From: Deinococcus frigens DSM 12807
GTDB taxonomy: Bacteria; Deinococcota; Deinococci; Deinococcales; Deinococcaceae
Direction of reading: 5' to 3'
Length of the DNA: 10,331 bases
Assembly: GCF_000701425.1 (NCBI RefSeq)
Contig: NZ_JNIW01000085.1
Location: forward strand, 1-10,331
In this document: in pieces, positions 1-9,014 of the stretch
How the letters are laid out: every line of letters starts with the position of its first letter
Numbering within the stretch: position 1 is the stretch's first letter
The notes under the pieces: generated by a model
Database searches by the model: none
Told to the model about the DNA's origin: nothing
Seen by the model: the letters and a program-made list of their open reading frames with translations, nothing else
Translations under genes and position numbers: made by a program

Positions 1-54
1 TCGGCGTTCCTCAAGCTGGGCGCGGGAATACCGTGAAGGTTGCCATTCGGCCAT
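1..54 (-). CDS. IS630-type transposase, N-terminal 18 codons (partial)
   Basis: ATG lies at 54-52 on the minus strand, and the translation starts MAEWQPSRYSRAQLEERR, identical to the first 18 residues of the copy at 10028. The rest of the gene is beyond the window. No Shine-Dalgarno is visible. A TAGCCT hexamer (61-66, reverse strand) lies 6 nt before the ATG and suggests a leaderless transcript. The family call comes from the longer right copy. Whether this copy is intact cannot be seen. Confidence 0.75.
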   Translation of the reverse strand, partial: MAEWQPSRYSRAQLEERR

Positions 55-60
55 GCCATG

Positions 61-66
61 AGGCTA
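61..66 (-). promoter_or_regulatory. Putative -10 hexamer of left transposase (TAGCCT)
   Basis: TAGCCT fits TANNNT and sits 6 nt before the ATG at 54. The right copy has TACTCT at the same place. The two copies differ at several bases here, yet the fixed T, A and T are kept in both. Inferred; no clear -35 was found. Confidence 0.4.
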
Positions 67-77
67 TCAGGCAGTAT

Positions 78-503
78 TTACGCCGTGATCAATAATCCGT
101 TTGTCCACATCCCATATGTTGCATTGAGACAGCTTGAAAGGTAACTCACTAATTGGCCCACTCCCTCCTTCTTGTCGCTAGATTTGACATTTTTTGATTT
201 GCACTCAACAATGAGGACGGCGTTGCCCTGCTCATGCGGCGCTCCATTCGGAAACACCACCAAGTCAGCACGCGGGCGGCGACTCCCAAGCTTGAGGGTA
301 AACTCAACGGCGATGTCTGTCCTTGGATAACCGTATTCCCTCACGAGTGACTTGCTGATCTCCTGACGAACGTATTCTTCGGGGGTGTCTTCCCGCTGCG
401 TGACTCCATCAACAAAATCAAGAATTTTGCCCTGAGCCAGCATCACGATGTTTGGGCTTGCGAGATTGCTGCTTTTTGTGCTTTGAGTGGTCATCCAGAG
501 CAT
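78..503 (-). pseudogene. Truncated HsdR N-terminal-type nuclease domain gene, cut by IS
   Basis: The product resembles the N-terminal domain of type I restriction R subunits (HSDR_N_2 type), a PD-(D/E)XK DNA endonuclease domain. Counting from the ATG at 503, the motif reads R78-A-D80 then IVE100-CK102, followed by Q117-LVSY121, the QxxxY motif of RecB-like nucleases. The N-terminal PEEYVRQE segment (41-48) is also typical. Native coding stops after residue 135; the Gly136 codon is split at the junction at 97. Five residues and the stop come from the IS, giving a 141-residue product that keeps the catalytic motifs but lacks anything downstream. ATG at 494 (MTTQS) is an equally possible start, since neither has a clear ribosome-binding site. 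The missing part should lie beyond the left IS copy. It could have been a full R subunit or a shorter solitary HSDR_N protein. Base composition is less GC-rich than the core genes. Confidence 0.75.
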
Positions 504-651
504 TGTGCCGCATATCTGCGGGGTCTGCGCTATATTGCTCTGCCCAATCCTCGTAACGTCTACTCACAGCTCTGTTCCACGTGCTTTTCCCAAGCCAAAA
601 GCCCATGCTTGGGCGCGGTGGGGGTGGAGGGGCTTGGGGGGTGCGGGGCGG
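504..651. other. Intergenic spacer with G-quadruplex-type motif
   Basis: No gene is seen. On the plus strand 620-648 holds four G runs of 5, 4, 6 and 4 with loops of 4, 3 and 3 nt (TGGA, CTT, TGC), which fits a four-tetrad G-quadruplex. Just before it is GCCCATGCTTGGGC (601-614), a short palindrome. The motif lies immediately after the stop of the minus-strand Uma2 gene and upstream of the truncated HsdR-N gene, so in minus-strand RNA it would appear as a C-rich tract. Confidence 0.6.
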
Positions 652-1236
652 CTAGAGGCTTGTTCCCTCGTATAAATCGTCCAACGTCAGTTCCACGTCC
701 ACACATGGCAGCCGCAGTACCCCAGTTTTCTCGACGTACTGTTCGCTCCAGCCCTCGCCGTGGCGGGTGTACAGGCGGGCGGCACGGGTGGCGGTGTCCA
801 CCATCAGATAGCCCTGGAGGCTGGGTAACGCGGTGTATTCCGAGAGTTTCTGGCCCCGGTCTATCACCTGTCTCCCCTGGCTCAGCACCTCGACGATGAA
901 ACATGGACTGCTGGCGTAGCGCGCGTCATCGTCCATGTCCTCGCAGGTCAGCACCACGTCGGGGTAGTAATAGCGCGGTCCCCTGGCCTGGATTCGCACC
1001 CGCATATCGCTGGCATAGACCTTGCACCCCTGACGCAACGCCGGACGGTGCAGGGCAGCAATGATATTTGTGCTGATCAGACCATGCTTGCTCAATGCAC
1101 CAGCCTGAGCGTTCGGAGGGTCCTCGCCGTGCAGGGCGTACACGAATCCGTCCACATACTCCCGTTTGAATGGACTGAGTTCCTCCGTGCGGAGGTATTC
1201 CGTCTCGCTCATTTTCTGGAGGGCCGAACTGGTCAT
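652..1236 (-). CDS. Uma2 (DUF820) family putative endonuclease, copy A
   Basis: This 194-residue protein belongs to the Uma2/DUF820 family, restriction-endonuclease-like PD-(D/E)XK proteins of uncertain role that are abundant in Deinococcus and cyanobacteria. Visible motifs are the N-terminal REYVDGFVY segment (25-33), YYYPDVV with D93, FIVEVLS with E116, and D126-R-G-Q-K130, followed by SLQGYLMVD (139-147). As usual in Uma2, the catalytic Lys is supplied from the later DRxxK element rather than an ExK pair. The chosen start (MTSSAL) has no Shine-Dalgarno but has TAGAAT (reverse strand, 1242-1247) 5 nt before it, which supports leaderless transcription. An internal Met at residue 9 also lacks a ribosome-binding site. 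Substrate is unknown. The gene is divergent from the DUF559 gene and is a diverged relative of Uma2 copy B at 1864. Confidence 0.85.
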   Translation of the reverse strand: MTSSALQKMSETEYLRTEELSPFKREYVDGFVYALHGEDPPNAQAGALSKHGLISTNIIAALHRPALRQGCKVYASDMRVRIQARGPRYYYPDVVLTCEDMDDDARYASSPCFIVEVLSQGRQVIDRGQKLSEYTALPSLQGYLMVDTATRAARLYTRHGEGWSEQYVEKTGVLRLPCVDVELTLDDLYEGTSL

Positions 1237-1241
1237 GGGAT

Positions 1242-1247
1242 ATTCTA
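1242..1247 (-). promoter_or_regulatory. Putative -10 hexamer of Uma2 copy A (TAGAAT)
   Basis: TAGAAT lies 5 nt before the start codon, so transcription would begin at or next to the A of ATG. Nothing resembling a Shine-Dalgarno sequence is present between them. Confidence 0.5.
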
Positions 1248-1283
1248 CTTTGCCCAGAGCCTACGCTTGGGCGCGGCGAACCT

Positions 1284-1304
1284 GGGGGGAGTGTGGGGCG
1301 GGGG
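1284..1304 (+). other. G-rich tract, weaker quadruplex-type motif
   Basis: There are three runs of 6, 4 and 5 G separated by AGTGT and C. A GGG at 1269-1271 could supply the fourth run across a 12-nt loop. It follows GCTTGGGCGCGG (1265-1276), which also precedes the G-rich tract at 620 (607-618), so the two spacers on either side of Uma2 copy A share a repeated sequence. Confidence 0.45.
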
Positions 1305-1320
1305 CGTGGCGTGCGAACCC

Positions 1321-1437
1321 CTCAGTCCGCTGCGCGGCCAGCTCCCCTCAAGGGGAGCCAAGAGTGGCCGTCAATCTTGCCAGGTAGAAAGCCACTTGCC
1401 TCCCCTTGAGGGGAGGTGCCCCGCAGGGGCGGACTCG
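1321..1437. repeat. Long imperfect inverted repeat (REP/MITE-like)
   Basis: Left arm 1327-1362 and right arm 1395-1432 are imperfect reverse complements separated by about 32 nt. Each arm contains its own near-perfect palindrome (GCTCCCCTCAAGGGGAGC at 1341-1358; CCTCCCCTTGAGGGGAGG at 1399-1416). The homology extends outward as AGTCCGC and GCGGACT. The element sits in the 272-nt gap between the divergent Uma2 and DUF559 genes and has no coding potential. The layout suits a dispersed non-autonomous repeat or a paired REP unit. It could also act as a bidirectional terminator or insulator. Confidence 0.65.
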
Positions 1438-1495
1438 TAGAGCTGCGAAGCAGATGGGTTAAACCGTGGGAGCAACCCTAAAACATTGACAGGAA

Positions 1496-1501
1496 TAGAC
1501 T
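1496..1501 (+). promoter_or_regulatory. Putative -10 hexamer of DUF559 gene (TAGACT)
   Basis: TAGACT lies 7 nt before the ATG at 1509, with no Shine-Dalgarno sequence between them. A TTGACA at 1486-1491 is only 4 nt upstream and cannot be its -35 box. Confidence 0.45.
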
Positions 1502-1508
1502 CCTCTCA

Positions 1509-1874
1509 ATGCGCGACATCCACACCAAGACCCTGGTTCCGCGCGCCCGCGAGCTGCGGCGTGAACAGACACCCGCCGAACGCAAACTCTGGTTCCTGTT
1601 CCTGAGAACCTACCCAGTCAAATTCCGCCGTCAGGTGCCACTGCTGGGCTATGTGCTGGACTTCTACGCGCCTTCGCTGCGGCTGTGTATCAAGCTGGAC
1701 GGCAGATCGCACGATTCGGCAGAAGCTCAGACATACGACGCCGAACGTTCGCGGGTCCTGGCGGGAGCCGGGGTGCGCGTGCTGCGTTTTGGGAATGCGG
1801 AGGTGGAGGGGAACTTTGTGGAGGTATGCGCGGGGATCGTGGGGCGCGTGCCGGGGCTGAGGATTACAGCATAA
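1509..1874 (+). CDS. DUF559 (Vsr-like fold) protein with Glu-to-Lys change at the active site
   Basis: This 121-residue protein matches DUF559, a short PD-(D/E)XK family related to the very-short-patch repair endonuclease. The family pattern is clear: RELRREQTPAERKLW (14-28), FRRQ (39-42), YVLD51-FYAP, a hydrophobic strand ending in LDG..H (D64, G65, H68), and RVLRFGN (90-96). The family normally has Glu two residues before that Asp (IExDG). Here codon 62 (1692-1694) is AAG, Lys; GAG would need one base change. The protein may therefore be inactive or use another residue. The start is supported by the TAGACT hexamer 7 nt upstream. It converges on Uma2 copy B, and the two reading frames overlap by 11 nt (1864-1874). 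DUF559 proteins have no settled physiological role. Confidence 0.8.
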   Translation: MRDIHTKTLVPRARELRREQTPAERKLWFLFLRTYPVKFRRQVPLLGYVLDFYAPSLRLCIKLDGRSHDSAEAQTYDAERSRVLAGAGVRVLRFGNAEVEGNFVEVCAGIVGRVPGLRITA

Positions 1875-2415
1875 CTTTGCGGTAAATCGCAGCCACAGAC
1901 AGCGAAACATCCAGGCACGGCAGCTCCACCGCCTCAGCCACCTGTTCAAGCTGCCAGCCCTGCGCGGTGCGGCGGTGGAACATCACCTGCTGTCGCTCAC
2001 TGTCTACCAGCAAGTAACCTTGCAGGCTTTCCAATCGCTGATAGTCGCTGGCCTTGAAGGTCTCGTCCACGGCGCGGGTGCTGGCGCTCAGAATTTCGAC
2101 GATCAGGCAGGGTTGGGTTTCAGTGTCGCCCTCTGACCTGGAATTACAGACCACCACGACATCCGGCAAGTAGTAACGGGGGCGTCCATCACGGTAGATA
2201 CGAACCTTGAGGTCGCTGACGTAAGTTGAGCAATTCCGGGCATCAGCCGCAGGAATAAATACGCGCTGGAGATTGGTGGAAATGGTGTTATGCGGCCTAC
2301 TAGCTCCTGCCTGGGCATACACGAAGCCGTCCACATATTCCCACTTGGCGTCCCGTGGGCCGTCCCAGCGCAGGTATTCCTCTTCCGTCATGGTCTGGTA
2401 GGCGGGTTCGGTCAT
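1864..2415 (-). CDS. Uma2 (DUF820) family putative endonuclease, copy B
   Basis: This 183-residue Uma2 protein carries the full set of family motifs: WEYVDGFVYA (25-34), RPHNTISTNL (40-49), YYLPDVVVV with D85, LIVEILS with E107, D117-ETFK121, and SLQGYLLVD (130-138). It is clearly paralogous to copy A at 652 but diverged, so the two are not a recent duplication. Start MTEPAY has no Shine-Dalgarno; TAAACT (2422-2427, reverse strand) lies 6 nt before it, again a leaderless layout. It lies downstream of the dppC-like gene on the same strand, with its own promoter motif and a hairpin between them, so it is probably a separate unit. Nuclease activity and substrate are inferred from the fold only. 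Confidence 0.87.
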   Translation of the reverse strand: MTEPAYQTMTEEEYLRWDGPRDAKWEYVDGFVYAQAGASRPHNTISTNLQRVFIPAADARNCSTYVSDLKVRIYRDGRPRYYLPDVVVVCNSRSEGDTETQPCLIVEILSASTRAVDETFKASDYQRLESLQGYLLVDSERQQVMFHRRTAQGWQLEQVAEAVELPCLDVSLSVAAIYRKVML

Positions 2416-2421
2416 ACGGTC

Positions 2422-2427
2422 AGTTTA
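2422..2427 (-). promoter_or_regulatory. Putative -10 hexamer of Uma2 copy B (TAAACT)
   Basis: TAAACT lies 6 nt before the start codon with no ribosome-binding site, matching the pattern at the other leaderless-looking genes of the window. Confidence 0.5.
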
Positions 2428-2453
2428 CTCTGCTGGGCCACCCGGCCCCGTAC

Positions 2454-2490
2454 AAAAGGCGCGCGGCGTACAGGACCACTCCTGGACGCC
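2454..2490 (-). terminator. Possible terminator after the dppC-like gene
   Basis: On the minus strand GGCGTCCAGGA and TCCTGTACGCC (2465-2490) form a stem with one mismatch and a GTGG loop. A TTTT run follows after 7 nt, which is longer than ideal, so termination may be weak. The hairpin lies about 20 nt past the stop of the permease gene. Confidence 0.4.
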
Positions 2491-2512
2491 ACATACCAAT
2501 TTTTTTTGTGCC

Positions 2513-3541
<1,029 letters not shown>

Positions 3542-3572
3542 GCGGGTCTCCGGGTGGTCGGACAGGGCGACA

Positions 3573-4595
3573 TCAGTGAAACCTCACGCGCGGATCGACG
3601 ACGCCGTACAGGATGTCCACCGCCGTACTCATGACCACCACCAGCAACGCCGAGAGCAGCGTGAAGCCCAGCACCCCGGCGATGTCCAGTTGCAGCGCGG
3701 CCTGCACGAACCACTGCCCGATACCGGGGTAGGCGAAGATGGTCTCGGTGATGACCGAGCCGCCCAGCAGGTTGATTACCAGAAAGCCGCCCAGCGTGAT
3801 GATCGGCAGCAGCGCGTTGCGGCGGGCGTGCTTGACGTTCACTACCTTCGAGGACAGTCCCTTGGCGCGTGCCGTGCGGACGTAATCGCTGGTCAGCACT
3901 TCCAGCATGCTGTTGCGCATCACCTTGACCAGGTTGGCGCTCAGCACGATCAGCAGGGTTACGGCGGGCAGGATCATGTGCCGTAGCGCGTCCCAGGCGA
4001 TATCCCAGCGTCCATTCAGCGCGGCGTCCACGGTCATCATGCCGGTGTAGCGTTTCAGGTCGCCCACCACGAACTGATTGATGATGTCCAGTTGCCCTGC
4101 GCCGGGCAGCCAGCCCAGATACGCGTAGAACACCGCCAGCAACACAATGCCCAGCACAAAGGTGGGCAGGCTGTAGCCCAGCACCACCACCACCCGTAGA
4201 ATCTGATCGATCAATTTGTCCTTGTGCAGCGCGCTTAGAGTGCCCAGCCACACCGACAGCAGCAGAATGGGAATGGCGGTTAGCAACGCCAGCTCGATGG
4301 TGTTGGGCAGCCGCTCCCTGATGGTCTCTACCACGTCCTTGTTACTGGCCTTGGAATAGCCCAGATCGCCCTTGACGATGTTGGAAAACCAGCGCCCGTA
4401 CTGCACCGGAAAGGGATCGCGCAGCCCGCGTTCGTTGATGATCTGCTCCAGCCGCGCGGCCTGCTGCTCGCTGCGGATGTACGGCGCGGCGCGTTGCTCG
4501 GGCGTCAGCAGTTGCGTCAGGCCGATGACGATAAAGGACAGGACAATCATGACAATGGGAATCTGGATCAGCCGTCGAATGGTGAAATTCAGCAT
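3573..4595 (-). CDS. dppB: Peptide/nickel-type ABC importer, DppB-like permease
   Basis: The start is placed at MLNFTIRRL, where a GAGG lies 5 nt before the ATG. The frame stays open upstream to 4739, but that 48-residue extension is not family-like. The 340-residue length is standard for DppB/OppB. An N-terminal membrane anchor (about 8-30) is followed by a large periplasmic loop with the [16 protein letters not shown] segment (55-70) typical of the family, then the transport core from about residue 98. The EAA loop reads [14 protein letters not shown] through RRN (237-260), and the [18 protein letters not shown] element (278-295) is a family hallmark. It heterodimerises with the DppC-like protein just downstream. 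It is separated from the binding-protein gene by about 205 nt containing a strong GC hairpin. Confidence 0.92.
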   Translation of the reverse strand: MLNFTIRRLIQIPIVMIVLSFIVIGLTQLLTPEQRAAPYIRSEQQAARLEQIINERGLRDPFPVQYGRWFSNIVKGDLGYSKASNKDVVETIRERLPNTIELALLTAIPILLLSVWLGTLSALHKDKLIDQILRVVVVLGYSLPTFVLGIVLLAVFYAYLGWLPGAGQLDIINQFVVGDLKRYTGMMTVDAALNGRWDIAWDALRHMILPAVTLLIVLSANLVKVMRNSMLEVLTSDYVRTARAKGLSSKVVNVKHARRNALLPIITLGGFLVINLLGGSVITETIFAYPGIGQWFVQAALQLDIAGVLGFTLLSALLVVVMSTAVDILYGVVDPRVRFH

Positions 4596-4727
4596 GGGGG
4601 CCTCGGGGTCCGCGGGAGAGAGGGGGCTTTCGACCTGAAACCAGGCGGAAGAACCACTAAAAGAGGCCGTGAGCATGGTCTTTTCATCTGAGGGACGCAG
4701 TTTACAAAAAGCGGAGGCAAAGGGGAA

Positions 4728-4764
4728 GCGGGGGGGCAACCCGCACTGTGGTCGCCCCGCCCGC
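4728..4764 (-). terminator. GC-rich hairpin between binding-protein and permease genes (attenuator-like)
   Basis: On the minus strand GCGGGCGGGGC and GCCCCCCCGC form a stem with one bulge around a 16-nt loop, about 40 nt after the binding-protein stop. No T run follows directly; a TTTTT occurs near 4706-4710. In binding-protein importers such structures often lower permease expression relative to the abundant binding protein or protect the upstream mRNA end, so this is called an attenuator rather than a full terminator. Confidence 0.4.
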
Positions 4765-4800
4765 TCTCCTCAACACTTAAACAGTTTGCCTGTCGGGTAA

Positions 4801-6531
<1,731 letters not shown>

Positions 6532-6631
6532 GATGCCTCCTAAAGGGGGTTGACGGGTGGGGTAGGTCAAAAGGAACGCGCGAAGCGCGAAATGGCCCGG
6601 CCTTTTCCCCGTCTAGTGTTTGAACGCGCGC

Positions 6632-6663
6632 ATCATAGCGTAGGTCATCCGGCTTAGTGTGAA
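6632..6663 (-). promoter_or_regulatory. Possible promoter of the importer operon
   Basis: On the minus strand TTCACA (6658-6663) and TATGAT (6632-6637) resemble -35 and -10 boxes. They are 20 bp apart, longer than the usual 16-18, so this is tentative. The start codon is about 100 nt downstream, giving a leader that includes the GC hairpin at 6577-6589. Confidence 0.3.
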
Positions 6664-6833
6664 CTGGGCCAGCATCTGCCCAGGGCGTGGCGATCAAGGG
6701 ATCACAGCAGCTCGCCGCGCCGTCGCTAACTGATGCCCGGCAGGTCGGAGGCTTGACTTGCCCTGTGCTTCCTGGCATCTGGAAGGTCCGGCCCAGTCGG
6801 GTAAGGCGCTTTTCGTGTGGCTGGGTGGCTCCA

Positions 6834-6863
6834 TGTATCCGGCTTCACGTGTATCCGGCTTCA
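6834..6863 (+). promoter_or_regulatory. Tandem 14-bp direct repeat upstream of lipoprotein gene
   Basis: TGTATCCGGCTTCA occurs perfectly at 6834-6847 and again at 6850-6863, a 16-bp period. It ends 24 nt before the putative -10 hexamer, covering the -35 region, which suits an activator or repressor binding as adjacent dimers. The regulator is unknown. Confidence 0.5.
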
Positions 6864-6887
6864 TACGCATTCTCAGCCGTGGGCTGT

Positions 6888-6893
6888 TAACCT
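6888..6893 (+). promoter_or_regulatory. Putative -10 hexamer of lipoprotein gene (TAACCT)
   Basis: TAACCT lies 7 nt before the ATG at 6901, with no Shine-Dalgarno between them. This supports both leaderless transcription and the choice of this start. Confidence 0.45.
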
Positions 6894-6900
6894 GAACGCC

Positions 6901-7374
6901 ATGTTTTGCTTTTCCCACTTGCTGTCACCGCGTCTCCTGCTGGCGTGCCTCGCGCTGGCCGTCACTGCCTGTGCCCCGCGCGTTACCCTCCCCCAGACCC
7001 AGATCAGCTCCGGCGTCAGCGTCAACGGGCGGCTGCTGACCGTCACGCTGGTCAACCTCGGCCCACACAATCTGCTGCTCAAGAACGACTGCCCCCGGCC
7101 CTTCAGTCTCAGCGTGCTGGACACCGCTAAGACCGGGCAGCCTAACCTGAAATACGGGCAGTTTCAGGTGTGCGTGGCCTCGTACCTGCCGCCCGTCCCG
7201 TGGAACATCGGCGAGCGCATTCAGGCTGTGGTGGAATTCCCGCAGGAAACCGGTACCCGCACGCTGGAGGCCCAGGCCAGCGTCAACGTCAAGCTGGCCT
7301 CCGACGGCAACAGCGCAGAGGGTTTCCGTACCATTCAGGTGAAAGTCCCGGCGTTTCAGGTGGATATCAAGTAG
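6901..7374 (+). CDS. Small putative lipoprotein of unknown function
   Basis: The frame is open from 6817, but MFCFSHLLSP at 6901 is chosen because it begins a proper type II signal peptide: an Arg at residue 11, a hydrophobic core, and the lipobox V21-T-A-C24. TAACCT lies 7 nt upstream. The predicted precursor is 157 residues. The mature part looks beta-rich, with alternating hydrophobic residues (VNGRLLTVTLVNLG, 41-54) and a repeated strand pattern ending IQVKVPAFQVDIK (145-157). Two cysteines, C64 and C91, could form a disulfide, consistent with an extracytoplasmic location. I do not recognise the family; an Ig-like or intracellular-proteinase-inhibitor-like beta sandwich is possible. It is convergent with miaB and divergent from the importer operon. 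Confidence 0.75.
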   Translation: MFCFSHLLSPRLLLACLALAVTACAPRVTLPQTQISSGVSVNGRLLTVTLVNLGPHNLLLKNDCPRPFSLSVLDTAKTGQPNLKYGQFQVCVASYLPPVPWNIGERIQAVVEFPQETGTRTLEAQASVNVKLASDGNSAEGFRTIQVKVPAFQVDIK

Positions 7375-7489
7375 TCATCTGGCCTTGGGCTGGGTCGCTG
7401 GCATGCCGCTGTGGTTCACGGTCTGCCCGGCAGCCCCCACATCCCCCTGCTCCGCAAGGCCCCCCTTCCGCAAAGGTAGAGCGGCCATC

Positions 7490-7516
7490 AAAAAGCCCTC
7501 TCCGTAGGGAGAGAGC
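7490..7516 (-). terminator. Rho-independent terminator of miaB
   Basis: On the minus strand GCTCTCTCC, loop CTAC, and GGAGAGGGC form a 9-bp stem with one G-U pair, followed immediately by TTTTT. It begins 17 nt after the miaB stop. In the plus direction no T run follows, so it serves miaB rather than the convergent lipoprotein gene. Confidence 0.8.
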
Positions 7517-7533
7517 CGGGTGAGCAGTGCCCT

Positions 7534-8913
7534 TTAGGCCATCTGCAACGGGCGGCTGAGCGCCGCTGCCTGCGGCTCCAGCCGGGGAATCTCGGGCAGC
7601 GGCTGGCCGTCCGCGCCCACGATCTGGCCGTAGAGCATGTGTGGGGTGCTGTGGCCGATCAACACCGGGTACACGCCCGCGCCGTCCGCGCCGACCGCTC
7701 TGGGAACCACGGTGGGGTGGTTGCCGCGCGTGTGGCCCTCTAGAAAGCCCTCGCTGTGGGCGTCGCCGCGCAGCAGAACCTCCTGCACGGTGCCGACCTT
7801 GCCAGCGTTGCGCAGCTTGCTCCATTCCTTTTGCTTCAGGATCAAGCGTTGCAGGCGTTCGGTCTTCAGCTCACGCGGTAGGTCCGCAAAGTGCTTGTAG
7901 CTGGGCGTGCCGGGGCGCGGTGAGTAGATAAACATGTAGGCGCTGTCGTAGCCCACCTCGTCGTACAGGCTCAGGGTTTCTTGGAAATCTTCCTCGGTCT
8001 CCCCGGGAAAGCCCACGATGATGTCGGTGGCGAGAACCACGTTAGGCAGGTGCTTCTTGATGGCGGCGATGTGGCCCAGGTACTCTTGCCGGCTGTACTC
8101 GCGGGCCATGCGGCGCAGCACGCGGCTGCTCCCGCTCTGCACCGGCAGGTGCACGAAATCGCAGACGGCGGGGGTCTCGGCCATCGCGGCGGCCACGTCC
8201 TCGGTGAAGTTCATAGGGTGGCTGGTGGTGAATTTGATGCGGCGCACGCCGCTGCGGCCCACCAAACGCAACAGGTCCGCGAACGAGGGATAACCCGCCA
8301 GCCGCGCCCCGCCGTCCACGCCGTAAGCGTTGACGTTCTGGCCCAGCAGCGTGACTTCCTGCACGCCTGCCGCCAGTTGGGTGTCCAGCTCGCGCAGGAT
8401 GTCGTCCGGCGAGCGGCTGACCTGCGGGCCGCGCGTGGTGGGCACGATGCAGTAGGTGCAGTGGTGATCGCAGCCACGCATGATGGTCAGGTGCGCCTGC
8501 AACTTGCCCTGTGGCGACGGCGGAATGTGTTCGTGCAGCTCGTCCTTGAATTGCAGGCCCCAGAATCGCCCGTTGCTTTCCAGCGCCGCGCCGATGTCCA
8601 GCAGGCTGCCCGGCCCCAGCAGCACGTCCACCTCGAACTTGCGGGCCATCTGCTGGCCTTCCTCAAGCTGCGCCAGGCAGCCCATCATGCCCACCACCAG
8701 GGGGCGCTGAGATTTTACTTTCCGCAGTTGCCCCAGCAGGCTGCGGACCTTGTCCACCGGCTTGCCGCGCACCGCGCAGGTGTTGACCAGCACGAAGTCG
8801 GCCTCGTCGATGCTGTCCACCAGATCCGCGCCGAAACTGACCAGTTGCGACTGGACCAGGTGCGTGTCGTACTCGTTCATCTGACACCCGTAGGTGATCA
8901 TGTGTGCCTTCAT
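7534..8913 (-). CDS. miaB: tRNA-2-methylthio-N6-dimethylallyladenosine synthase (MiaB)
   Basis: MiaB is a cytoplasmic radical-SAM methylthiotransferase that converts i6A to ms2i6A at position 37 of tRNAs reading UNN codons. The 459-residue length is standard. The N-terminal UPF0004 domain opens with [11 protein letters not shown] (6-16) and carries the auxiliary-cluster cysteines C10, C46 and C79. The radical-SAM cluster motif is C148-DHH-C152-TY-C155, followed by [10 protein letters not shown]. The [10 protein letters not shown] loop and [13 protein letters not shown] are diagnostic for MiaB rather than RimO or MtaB. A C-terminal TRAM-like RNA-binding region covers roughly the last 75 residues. 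GAGGAG lies 9 nt before the ATG and fixes the start. All six cluster cysteines are present, so it should be active. It is followed by its own terminator and preceded by a 101-nt spacer, and the AT-rich operon upstream is probably unrelated to it. Confidence 0.97.
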   Translation of the reverse strand: MKAHMITYGCQMNEYDTHLVQSQLVSFGADLVDSIDEADFVLVNTCAVRGKPVDKVRSLLGQLRKVKSQRPLVVGMMGCLAQLEEGQQMARKFEVDVLLGPGSLLDIGAALESNGRFWGLQFKDELHEHIPPSPQGKLQAHLTIMRGCDHHCTYCIVPTTRGPQVSRSPDDILRELDTQLAAGVQEVTLLGQNVNAYGVDGGARLAGYPSFADLLRLVGRSGVRRIKFTTSHPMNFTEDVAAAMAETPAVCDFVHLPVQSGSSRVLRRMAREYSRQEYLGHIAAIKKHLPNVVLATDIIVGFPGETEEDFQETLSLYDEVGYDSAYMFIYSPRPGTPSYKHFADLPRELKTERLQRLILKQKEWSKLRNAGKVGTVQEVLLRGDAHSEGFLEGHTRGNHPTVVPRAVGADGAGVYPVLIGHSTPHMLYGQIVGADGQPLPEIPRLEPQAAALSRPLQMA

Positions 8914-9014
8914 AGTGCAGTTCTCCTCTCGGCTTGCCGGATGGATTCCGGGGCCTTTCGCGCGCCTGCTTGGGCGTGACAGTGGAGTGTAGCGCGTGAG
9001 CGAGGAGGGGAGAA

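Larger units (their letters stand above)
1..96 (-). mobile_element. IS630-type element, left copy (5' end only)
   Basis: The reverse complement of these 96 bases aligns without gaps to 9986-10081 with four mismatches, so this is the 5' end of a second copy of the element at the right edge. It covers the presumed inner terminus, a short leader and the first 18 transposase codons, and runs off the window. Similarity stops at position 96/97, which marks the insertion junction inside the HsdR-N gene. IS630 elements insert at TA; the TA inside the shared GATTATTG (reverse strand) is a possible target dinucleotide, but the exact tip cannot be fixed from the inner ends alone. Confidence 0.85.
6532..6900. 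other. Divergent intergenic region between importer operon and lipoprotein gene
   Basis: No gene is supported in these 369 nt. The importer side contains the AGGAGG ribosome-binding site, a CGCGC-GAA-GCGCG hairpin at 6577-6589 that would fall in the 5' untranslated region, and a possible promoter near 6632-6663. The lipoprotein side contains a tandem 14-bp repeat (6834-6863) and a TAACCT hexamer. Open frames reading through here are short and lack any recognisable domain. Confidence 0.6.

Noticed and set aside
1321..1437. Repeats considered as a minimal CRISPR array.
   Set aside because: There are only two arms, they are inverted rather than direct, and no Cas gene is nearby.
1486..1491. Perfect TTGACA that could be a -35 box for the DUF559 gene.
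   Set aside because: It is only 4 nt from the TAGACT hexamer, and no -10-like hexamer lies about 17 nt downstream outside the coding sequence.
2500..2507. T8 run on the plus strand as a terminator.
   Set aside because: The nearest hairpin ends 9 nt earlier and no plus-strand gene precedes it; the hairpin fits the minus-strand permease gene better.
6532..6900. Possible tRNA or riboswitch in the large divergent spacer.
   Set aside because: No cloverleaf, T-loop sequence or known aptamer core could be found by eye; only small hairpins and the tandem repeat are visible.
7981..8979. Long plus-strand frame opposite miaB (332 codons).
   Set aside because: The composition is Ala/His/Val-biased with no motifs. 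miaB on the other strand has all catalytic cysteines, a ribosome-binding site and a terminator.
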